A stretch of DNA of 64,000 nt, taken from Korobacter sp036501185. Lineage in GTDB: Bacteria > Acidobacteriota > Terriglobia > Terriglobales > Acidobacteriaceae. The stretch lies in the NCBI GenBank assembly GCA_036501185.1, contig DASYAU010000164.1, positions 92,859 through 156,858 on the forward strand, given 5' to 3'. Of the stretch, positions 52,662 to 59,142 are shown piece by piece (the first letter of the stretch is position 1; each line of letters starts with the position of its first letter). A program made the translations under genes and the position numbers. The notes beneath the pieces were generated by a model that worked only from the letters and a program-made list of their open reading frames with translations, had not been told where the DNA came from and did no database searches.

Positions 52662-53633
52662 ATGGCTTGGCCGTCCCATACCGTAATGCCGGTGGAAATC
52701 CTCGACCTGCGGCACTTCACGTCGGCCGACTTGCGCCCGCTACTCGAGCACGAGGCCCGCGTGTGGTCCCGCCTGCTCTCGTGGGATTACCGCAGCTCCG
52801 CCGACATGATCCTCCGCTACGTCGACGCTAAGATCCTCCCCGGCTATGCAGCCGTCGATCACGGCCACATCCGCGGCTATTCCTTTTTCGTGTATGAAGG
52901 AAGCAAGGGCGTAATCGGCGACCTGTACGCCATGCCCAACGGCAACGACTCCCTCGAGCTCGAAGAGCAGCTCGTCACCAACGTCATCGCCACGTTGCAG
53001 CAGTCACCAGGGATTCATCGAATCGAAGCGCAATTGCTCGTGCATGACGCCGGGCAGGTCGCTGAGCCTTTTCTCCAGGAGGGATTCACCCGCCATCCGC
53101 GTATCTTTATGAGCTTGCCGTTCACCGCGCAACTCGCGCTGAAACCGCGCGACGTCCCGTCCGGAATCGAACTCCGCCCCTGGCAAGAGCAGGACTACCA
53201 AGCCTCTGCGGCTGTCATAGCTGCTGCTTATCGCGGTCACATTGATTCCGATATTAACGACCAGTACCGCTCGCTCAATGGTTCGTTGCGCTTCCTCAAC
53301 AACATCGTTCGCTTCCCGGGCTGCGGCATCTTCGATCCCACCGCGTCATTCGTTGTCATCGACCGCCATACGCAGCAGCTTGTCGGCGTCCTGCTGTGCT
53401 CGCGCGTGAAGGATGACGTTGGCCACGTCACCCAGGTGTGCCTGGTGCCCGAGCTTCGTCGACTTGGTATCGGCGAAGCCCTCATCGCCGCATGTGCCGC
53501 CAACCTCAAGCAGCGCGGCTTCAAAGCTCTCTCTCTTACCGTGACCGAAGCCAATTCCCGCGCCGTCGAACTCTATAAACGCTTAGGCTTCCACAGCGAC
53601 CGTGTCTTCGATGCCTTTGTTTGGGAAGGATAA
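52662..53633 (+). CDS. GNAT-family acetyltransferase, tandem-domain
   Basis: The product has 323 residues. The C-terminal half is a complete GNAT domain: FVVIDRHTQQLVGVLLCSRV, then TQVCLVPELRRLGIGEALI (acetyl-CoA loop RRLGIG) and LTVTEANSRAVELYKRLGF. The N-terminal half (SFFVYEGSKGVIGDLYAMP and LQEGFTRHPRIFMSLPF) looks like a degenerate second GNAT fold. The acceptor substrate is unknown. Two starts are possible: the ATG at 52662 (GGGAAA upstream) or the ATG at 52686 (MPVEILDLRHF). It lies 78 bp after the glycosyltransferase gene. Confidence 0.87.
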   Translation: MAWPSHTVMPVEILDLRHFTSADLRPLLEHEARVWSRLLSWDYRSSADMILRYVDAKILPGYAAVDHGHIRGYSFFVYEGSKGVIGDLYAMPNGNDSLELEEQLVTNVIATLQQSPGIHRIEAQLLVHDAGQVAEPFLQEGFTRHPRIFMSLPFTAQLALKPRDVPSGIELRPWQEQDYQASAAVIAAAYRGHIDSDINDQYRSLNGSLRFLNNIVRFPGCGIFDPTASFVVIDRHTQQLVGVLLCSRVKDDVGHVTQVCLVPELRRLGIGEALIAACAANLKQRGFKALSLTVTEANSRAVELYKRLGFHSDRVFDAFVWEG

Positions 53634-53670
53634 GAAGGATTGACGCTCGGGAAGGAAGGCTTTGTATCAG

Positions 53671-53716
53671 GGCAGCGCTTCAGCGCTGCCGACTGCTCGG
53701 GAAAAGCCGGGGCTTC
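53671..53716. repeat. TTCA-loop palindrome, family A copy 3
   Basis: GGCAGCGC-TTCA-GCGCTGCC (53671-53690) is identical to copies 1 and 2. The second palindrome is degenerate and abuts the end of the 60-residue gene. Confidence 0.85.
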
Positions 53717-53717
53717 G

Positions 53718-53900
53718 CTAGTGCTTTAACAGCCACATCAGCCACGAAGCCACGATCACGCCGCCAAAAAACATCCCAAAGCACTTCAATCCGTAACGCA
53801 TCATTTCCTTCGCATCGTTCTTCTGCGTGATGCCGAACACTATCGAGGCGCACAGGGCGAACACCAGCGCCGCGCTGAAATGGCTGAGTTCGATTTTCAT
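53718..53900 (-). CDS. Small two-span membrane protein
   Basis: The product has 60 residues with two membrane helices (about 8-24 and 40-57) and a polar loop KNDAKEMMRYGLK. I do not recognise the family. It is supported by an ATGA overlap (53897-53900) with the DUF6677 gene upstream, normal codon use and a cleanly hydrophobic pattern. It is the last gene of the minus-strand run that starts with the DNA alkylation repair gene. Confidence 0.7.
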   Translation of the reverse strand: MKIELSHFSAALVFALCASIVFGITQKNDAKEMMRYGLKCFGMFFGGVIVASWLMWLLKH

Positions 53901-54331
53901 CGTTTCTTCCCGATCCCGATGTGATACGCATCAATCGCGCTGATGATATTCAACAGCCCGGCCACGATGATGAACTTTGTCCCGTAATCCGCCAGCGCGC
54001 GATGGATGTTTCCCTGTCCCCAATCCTGCGCCCGCGCTACGAAATACAGAAGGCCCGCCCCGATGTTGCCGAAGAAGCCGAGGATTTCAAGAAGGTCGCC
54101 GGTGTTGAAGGTATAAATCTTGCCTTCCATCGCCAGCCCGAACAAGAACATGCACAGCACGGAACACAAGATCAGCAAGCCGCGGATCCAGCGCTTCTGA
54201 ATGAAATGTCCGAGTCCGGGAACCAGCCATCCGGCCACCAGCGCACCCACTCCCATCGCAGTAACGGGGTATTCGGGTTCGACCACGGCAGCAGCTTTGT
54301 TGGGGATAGTCTTTGCGGTTTCGTTGGCCAT
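53897..54331 (-). CDS. DUF6677-like membrane protein
   Basis: The product has 144 residues. GALVAGWLVPGLGHFIQKRWIRGLLIL is the recognisable region (here GWLVPGLGHFIQKRWIRG), a pattern seen in small membrane proteins where a PGLGH turn precedes a basic segment. Two to four spans follow. Function is unknown. The start shares one base with the M24 peptidase stop (TGATG at 54333-54329), and its own stop overlaps the next start (ATGA). It is therefore tightly coupled to both neighbours. Confidence 0.82.
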   Translation of the reverse strand: MANETAKTIPNKAAAVVEPEYPVTAMGVGALVAGWLVPGLGHFIQKRWIRGLLILCSVLCMFLFGLAMEGKIYTFNTGDLLEILGFFGNIGAGLLYFVARAQDWGQGNIHRALADYGTKFIIVAGLLNIISAIDAYHIGIGKKR

Positions 54332-55497
54332 CAGATCAAAACAAGCTCTGTCTGTATTCTACCTGTTACCTCGGCGGAGTTGGAGCGCGTCATCATGTCG
54401 ATCTCGCTGCGCACGCCAAATTCCGGCAAATATACGCCGGGTTCCACGCTGAAGCAGGTATTCGGCAGGATCTGCCGGTCGTCTTTCGTCTCCAGGTCGT
54501 CCAGGTTCGCGCCGTTCCCGTGGATGGCATGGGTAATCGAATGTCCCGTGCGATGCACGAAATACTTGAGATATCCCTTGCTCTCGATAAACGCGCGCAC
54601 GGCGTGGTCCACCTGCCAGCCCTGGATCTTCTCTCCCGCAGCGAATGCCTTCTTCACCGTTTCGATGCCGACATTCCGCGCATCACGCACCACCTGAAAC
54701 ACTTCGCGCTGCTTGTCGCTCGGCGCTTTACCCACGAAGCCCGTCCATGTGATGTCGTAGTACACCGAGTCCGGACGCTTCATCCGTCCCCACATATCAA
54801 TCAGGATGAAATCGCCTTCTTTGATCTTTTTGTGCCGCTCCGCCGTCGGTTCGTAGTGCGGGTCGCCGCTATTCTCGTTCGCCGAGCAGTTTGGCGGATC
54901 CTCCGTCTCCACGCCTTCGCGCGAATATGCCTCGAGAATAAATTTCTGGATGTCGTACTCCGTGCACCCGCCGTTGCGCACCCGCCGGCCAATTTCCTTG
55001 AACGCTGCGTCGCATATCACGTCGAGCTTCTTCTGCGCCTCGAAGTGCGAAGCAATCTGGTCGTCGCTCAGTACGGCTTCAAATCGCGAAACGAGATCGG
55101 CGGAACTCACAATCTCCTTGCCGAAGCTCCTCACCAGTTCCAACATCCCGCCATCCACCAGCGAGATATACGGAATCTGGTTATTTGGCGAATACTGCAT
55201 CACTACTTTCTTATACGGCGCCAACATCTTGCGGATGCCATCGTGAAGCTCCTGCCACGACGAGTACTCACTCTTACTGCCAGGCAGCGAATCCAAATGG
55301 TGAGACTCGATCCGATGCACCAATCGCGCCGGCTCTCCTTGCGCGGGTATGACGTAAAACCAGCGACGCGTCACCATCGTCGTCTGGGGCAGGCCGAGCA
55401 CGCGGTAAGCTATCGGGTCACGATGGTGATGGTCGTAGAACAGCCAGCAATCCGCGCCGGCCTTGCGTAGCGACTCTTGAATCTTTGCGATATCCAT
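54331..55497 (-). CDS. M24-family metallopeptidase (Xaa-Pro aminopeptidase-like)
   Basis: The product has 388 residues from the ATG at 55497; 26 upstream residues of the open frame are dropped. The creatinase-like N-terminal domain is followed by the pita-bread fold. The five metal ligands are visible: Asp234 (LIDMWGRM), Asp248 (YYDITWTG), His319 (HRTGHS), Glu352 (SVEPGVYL) and Glu365 (RSEID). It would remove N-terminal residues next to proline. It lies 8 bp after the AlkD-like gene. The upstream sequence lacks a Shine-Dalgarno motif, so coupling to that gene is likely. Confidence 0.92.
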   Translation of the reverse strand: MDIAKIQESLRKAGADCWLFYDHHHRDPIAYRVLGLPQTTMVTRRWFYVIPAQGEPARLVHRIESHHLDSLPGSKSEYSSWQELHDGIRKMLAPYKKVVMQYSPNNQIPYISLVDGGMLELVRSFGKEIVSSADLVSRFEAVLSDDQIASHFEAQKKLDVICDAAFKEIGRRVRNGGCTEYDIQKFILEAYSREGVETEDPPNCSANENSGDPHYEPTAERHKKIKEGDFILIDMWGRMKRPDSVYYDITWTGFVGKAPSDKQREVFQVVRDARNVGIETVKKAFAAGEKIQGWQVDHAVRAFIESKGYLKYFVHRTGHSITHAIHGNGANLDDLETKDDRQILPNTCFSVEPGVYLPEFGVRSEIDMMTRSNSAEVTGRIQTELVLI

Positions 55498-55505
55498 AGG
55501 CGTGA

Positions 55506-56243
55506 TTATTGTATCCGTCTGTCCACCGCTCTGCCCAACACCCGTGCCCGATCTTTTGGGACGAGCGTCTCGCAAGCCGTGCGCAAAACCAGTCGTGGTG
55601 CGCGTTTCCGCAGCTTCATCAAATAGGGAAGGGTCGTCTTTGCATCGGCCTTCGCTGCCTCGCGCAGCAGCCAGCCAAGCCCTTTCCGCACCATATCGTC
55701 TTCGTCAGCGATGAGCGCTTCCGTAACTCTGCGGACCTGCACGAACGATTCTTTCAGCCGCGCCACGCGTATCAGCGATACCGCTGCCGCACGACGGTGC
55801 CAGCGATTCTTCGATTTCGTCCAAACCATTGTGCGGGCCTGTCGCTTTGCATTCCCCAACATCAGCGGCCCAATAAGGTTATGCACAAGCCCGTCGTGAT
55901 CGGCCCACGCACTCACCCGCGGCAGCCAGCTCTCGAACCTTCGGAATTCCTTATCTCCGAATTCCTTGGTTTGCTTTTCCAGCAGAAACACGGCCAGCAC
56001 TTTTTCTTCGAGCACGTCGCCGTTGAAGAGTTGGTCCGCAACTTCGACCAGGTAATCCAGCCCCGCATCATTCTTCAGAATTTTCGTGAACCGTCGCGCC
56101 AGCTTCCGGATCTCCGCCGTGTACCACCCGCGCGACGTGATCTCGTGCTTGAAAAAGTGCTGTACTTCTTCCGTATGCGGCGCCGATCCGCCATTCTTCA
56201 GCACCGTCCGCAAGTGCGCCGCAATATACGAAGCCGCTTTCAT
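55506..56243 (-). CDS. DNA alkylation repair protein, AlkD-like HEAT-repeat glycosylase
   Basis: The product has 245 residues and is built of HEAT-like helix pairs. Typical AlkD signatures are EEKVLAVFLLEKQ, the WLPRVSAWADHDGLVHNLIG block with the catalytic-site Asp, and WTKSKNRWHRRAAAVSLI, where the Trp/Arg residues line the DNA groove. A later ADEDDMVRKGLGWLLREA segment completes the pattern. Family members excise bulky or cationic alkylated bases without base flipping. It is the first gene of a compact four-gene minus-strand run. Confidence 0.9.
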   Translation of the reverse strand: MKAASYIAAHLRTVLKNGGSAPHTEEVQHFFKHEITSRGWYTAEIRKLARRFTKILKNDAGLDYLVEVADQLFNGDVLEEKVLAVFLLEKQTKEFGDKEFRRFESWLPRVSAWADHDGLVHNLIGPLMLGNAKRQARTMVWTKSKNRWHRRAAAVSLIRVARLKESFVQVRRVTEALIADEDDMVRKGLGWLLREAAKADAKTTLPYLMKLRKRAPRLVLRTACETLVPKDRARVLGRAVDRRIQ

Positions 56244-56256
56244 AAAAGTGTGGGTT

Positions 56257-56301
56257 TTGGGTGCCCGTCCTTATCGCCCGCTGTTGGCAATAGGGCGGGG
56301 T
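56257..56301. repeat. GGGTGCCC-type intergenic repeat, copy 3
   Basis: GGGTGCCCGTCCTTATCGCCC is matched by ATAGGGCGGGG across a 10-nt loop, between the AlkD-like and symporter genes. The first segment is split here as GGGTGCCCG and TCCTTATCGCCC. Confidence 0.5.
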
Positions 56302-56327
56302 TATTCATCTGGCCTCACCAACATCGA

Positions 56328-57806
56328 CTACTCCGTCGCAAACGGCGCCAACTGTTCCTTCGACGGCGCCTTCGTCACCAGCGTCACAATCAGCAACGAC
56401 AGCAACGACACCACCAGCGCCGGGAAAATCGCATCCCGCTCCGCCAGCGATCGCGGCAGCAGGTTCTTTCCTAGGTCCCAAAACACCGTGATCGCCGTGC
56501 CGAGCGCGATCGAGCAAACCGCTGCTGCAGCCGTCACCCGCTTCGAGAAGAACGCCGCCAGCACCACCGGCGTAATCGCCGCCGAGTAAATCGTGTAGGC
56601 GTACATCGCCTTCTCCAGTACCGACGTCAAGTGCACTGCCTGCACCAGCGCCCACGCGCCCAGCGCGAACACCAGCACGCGCGATACGATCAAAATCTGC
56701 TTGTTGGTCGCTTCCTTATTGATGAACCGCGTGTAAATGTCGTTGATCAAATTTGTTGCCGGCGAGAACAAATAGTTGTTCGCCGTCGAAATCACCTTCG
56801 CAAACACCGCGCCCATCAGCAGCGCACCCACAAAGTTCGGTAGGAAGTGCAGAGCCGAGTAAGGAATGATGTTGTGCGGCTCCAAGTCCACCTGGTGTTG
56901 GTGGTACGGCCCCCATACAATCGCCGACCCGAATACAGCAATCGCAACGATCAGCGTTTCCAGAATGAATGTTCCGATCACCCACCCGACCACCGCCCGG
57001 CTCGCATCTTTCTCCGACTTCGCCGAGAAAAATTTCTGGTACATGCTCTGGTTGCCGAGCATCAGCAAACACGTCGGCAGGAAGTATTCGAATGCTTTCA
57101 GCCAACCCGCCAGCGCGCCCTGGCTTACTCCATTGATGTAACCGAACTCTCCCAGCAGCGTGAAGTGTGTAGCAGGCAATTCCTGGTGCAGCCCCGCCCA
57201 GCCGCCTGCCTGGTGCAGCAGCACCGGCGCGGCAATAAATCCGATCACCGTGATCAGCACCCCGATCACCACGTCCATGTAGGCCACGGACGCCATCCCC
57301 GCCAGCGCCGTAAACACAATCACGAACACCGCGATGATGTACGTTCCCGCCTCGTGGTTTACCTCCGGGAAGATGAGGTGCAGGATATTGCCGCCCGCGC
57401 GAAATTGGTACGAAGTAATCGCCGTGTAAGCGAAAAGAATGGCAATGGTCGAAAGCACGCGCGCCGTTGTGTTGTAACGTGTCTCAATCAGGTCAGGGAT
57501 GGTGTATTGCGCGAACTTGCGCGCCCGCGGAGCCACGAAATAAATAACGAGCAGCCCAACCCATCCCCCCGCCGACTGCCACAATCCCGCGAATCCATTT
57601 CGAAATGCATTCTCCGCGCCGGCAAACAGGCTGCCCGCGCCGATCCACGACGACAGCAGCGTCGCCACCAGCACATAGGCAGGCAGGCTACGGCCAGCGA
57701 CGAGGTAGTCGGCCTTCGTCTTAACCTTGCGAAGCTGCGAAATACTCACCGCGAGCAGCGCGATGACGATGATGCCAAGAACGACGGCATAAGTAGGATG
57801 TGACAT
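56328..57806 (-). CDS. Sodium:solute symporter (SSS family)
   Basis: The product has 492 residues with about 13 membrane helices. The N-terminus reads KTKADYLVAGRSLPAYVLVATLLSSWIGAG when joined; the recognisable parts are DYLVAGRSLPAYVLV and SSWIGAGSLFAGAENAF, typical of SSS proteins, with the sodium site in helix 1. GGWVGLLVIYFVAPRARKFA and the helix-8 segment ALLMGAVFAKVISTANNYLF are also typical. It imports a small solute, such as an amino acid, sugar or carboxylate, with Na+. The ATG is at 57806. It follows the DUF167 gene by 16 bp on the same strand. Confidence 0.93.
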   Translation of the reverse strand: MSHPTYAVVLGIIVIALLAVSISQLRKVKTKADYLVAGRSLPAYVLVATLLSSWIGAGSLFAGAENAFRNGFAGLWQSAGGWVGLLVIYFVAPRARKFAQYTIPDLIETRYNTTARVLSTIAILFAYTAITSYQFRAGGNILHLIFPEVNHEAGTYIIAVFVIVFTALAGMASVAYMDVVIGVLITVIGFIAAPVLLHQAGGWAGLHQELPATHFTLLGEFGYINGVSQGALAGWLKAFEYFLPTCLLMLGNQSMYQKFFSAKSEKDASRAVVGWVIGTFILETLIVAIAVFGSAIVWGPYHQHQVDLEPHNIIPYSALHFLPNFVGALLMGAVFAKVISTANNYLFSPATNLINDIYTRFINKEATNKQILIVSRVLVFALGAWALVQAVHLTSVLEKAMYAYTIYSAAITPVVLAAFFSKRVTAAAAVCSIALGTAITVFWDLGKNLLPRSLAERDAIFPALVVSLLSLLIVTLVTKAPSKEQLAPFATE

Positions 57807-57822
57807 TCCACCTCTTGCGCGA

Positions 57823-58113
57823 CTAGCGTAACTGGAGCCGCGACCGCACCTGCTCGGCCGTTAAGCCCTCGACGCGAATCACTTTATTTCGGCTGGATGC
57901 ACCGGCGGCTATGGTAACTGACGAGCGTGCCACGTTCAAAAGTGCCGCCACAAATCGCGTCAGCGCCTCGTTCGCACGTCCCTCAATCGGAGGCGCCGTC
58001 ACCGCCATCTTCAGCGCGCCGTCGATTTCGCCAATGATCGCCGTCTTCTTCGCCTTAGGCCGCAACCGCACCGCAAAACTCACGCCCGACGAGGTCTCTC
58101 GAACTTCAATCAT
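57823..58113 (-). CDS. DUF167 (YggU-family) protein
   Basis: The product has 96 residues from the ATG at 58113 (MIEVRETSSGVSFAVRLRP); the 18 residues upstream lie in a repeat element and are left out. The pattern VRLRPKAKKTAIIGEIDGALKMAVTAPPIEGRANEAL is diagnostic when read as RLRPKAKKTAIIG then VTAPPIEGRANEALTRFVA. Function is unknown; members often sit beside yggS/yggT genes, and here yggS is the next gene upstream. The two are separated by 263 bp of repeats. Confidence 0.9.
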   Translation of the reverse strand: MIEVRETSSGVSFAVRLRPKAKKTAIIGEIDGALKMAVTAPPIEGRANEALTRFVAALLNVARSSVTIAAGASSRNKVIRVEGLTAEQVRSRLQLR

Positions 58114-58120
58114 CTCTCTG

Positions 58121-58206
58121 CTGTCATCCTGAGCGAAGCGTGCGGAGCACGCGCCGCCTGTTGTCATCCTGAGCGGAGCGACCGCAGGTCGCGAAGTCGA
58201 AGGACC
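58121..58206. repeat. GTCATCC...CGAAGGACC repeat, copies 2 and 3
   Basis: CTGTCATCCTGAGCGAAGCG (58121-58140) and TTGTCATCCTGAGCGGAGCG (58161-58180) are near-identical. The second continues through a GCGACC/GGTCGC hairpin (58178-58192) to CGAAGGACCC. Confidence 0.75.
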
Positions 58207-58311
58207 CCTATCGCCATCGCTTTCCGGTTCCCTCCAAACCTACCCTGTACTACGCTGCAAGCCGCACGGACTCGCCGTACCGCAAGTCGCGAAGCGACGT
58301 TATATACATAG

Positions 58312-58373
58312 CCCCGGACGTAAGTCCGGGCTGGCATACGGCGCGCGCTCCGAGTCCCCTTCAGGAGACGGCA
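58312..58373. repeat. Composite palindromic repeat, family B copy 3
   Basis: Hairpin 1 is CCCGGAC-GTAA-GTCCGGG (58313-58330). Hairpin 2 is GTCCCC-TTCA-GGAGAC (58354-58369), followed by GGCA. Confidence 0.6.
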
Positions 58374-58376
58374 TTC

Positions 58377-59066
58377 TCAATGCCTCTCCCCGAAGATCGC
58401 CGTCCCCACCCGCACGCAGGTCGATCCTTCTTCAATCGCCACTTCGAAATCGTGCGACATTCCCATCGAAAGCTCCTCCAGCGCGAACCCATCCTTCGCC
58501 AGCGAATCCCGCAACTCCTGCACTCGACGAAAGTACGGCCGCGCTCCCTCGCGATCCTCGGTATAAGGAGGCACAGTCATCAGCCCGCGCACCCGCAGGT
58601 TCTTCCACTCGCTCGCATGCTCAAGAATTTCGCGTACCTCCGGCGAATCCGCCGCCAGTCCGCTCTTTGCCTCCTCGCCGCCCACATTGATCTCTATCAA
58701 TATGTCGAGCGTCTTCCCAAGCGCCTCCGCAGATGCATTCAGTCGCCCCGCCAACTTCCGTGAATCCACCGAATCCACCGCCGAAAACAATTCCGCCGCC
58801 AGCTTCGCCTTGTTCGATTGCAAATGCCCAATCATGTGGAACCGTGCATCCGCCAAATCTCCCAAGGTCACCGCCTTCGAAGCAAACTCCTGCGCCCTGT
58901 TCTCGCCGAACAATCGCTGCCCAGCCGCGTATGCCTCGCGAATCGCATCCGCCGGCTGCGTTTTACACACCGCCATGAGCGCGACACTTCGCGGATCCCG
59001 CCCGGCCCGCTTCGTCGCAGCCTCCACGCGGTTACGGATCTCCGCAATGTTTCCAGCAATCGTCAT
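58377..59066 (-). CDS. YggS-family PLP homeostasis protein
   Basis: The product has 229 residues. PLP would bind Lys35 in ALMAVCKTQPADAI. Other family segments are QRLFGENRAQEF, HMIGHLQSNKAKLA, INVGGEEAKSGL, RGLMTVPPY and LSMGMSHDFEVAIEEGSTCVRVGTAIFG (the last is broken here as SMGMSHDFEVAI and GSTCVRVGTAIFGER). It is a cytoplasmic single-domain fold-type III protein that buffers PLP and affects amino-acid and 2-ketoacid balance. It starts at the ATG at 59066. A strong hairpin terminator separates it from the OPT gene upstream. Confidence 0.94.
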   Translation of the reverse strand: MTIAGNIAEIRNRVEAATKRAGRDPRSVALMAVCKTQPADAIREAYAAGQRLFGENRAQEFASKAVTLGDLADARFHMIGHLQSNKAKLAAELFSAVDSVDSRKLAGRLNASAEALGKTLDILIEINVGGEEAKSGLAADSPEVREILEHASEWKNLRVRGLMTVPPYTEDREGARPYFRRVQELRDSLAKDGFALEELSMGMSHDFEVAIEEGSTCVRVGTAIFGERH

Positions 59067-59096
59067 CGCCCATCGATTCTACCCAACGCCCAACTA

Positions 59097-59124
59097 AGAA
59101 AGGCCGCTCGCAAGAGCGGCCCTT
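59097..59124 (-). terminator. Terminator after the OPT transporter gene
   Basis: Stem GGCCGCTC (59102-59109) / GAGCGGCC (59114-59121) with loop GCAA lies 20 bp past the OPT stop. On the minus strand it continues into TTTCTT. Confidence 0.85.
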
Positions 59125-59142
59125 TCCGAAAGCGAATTGCGT

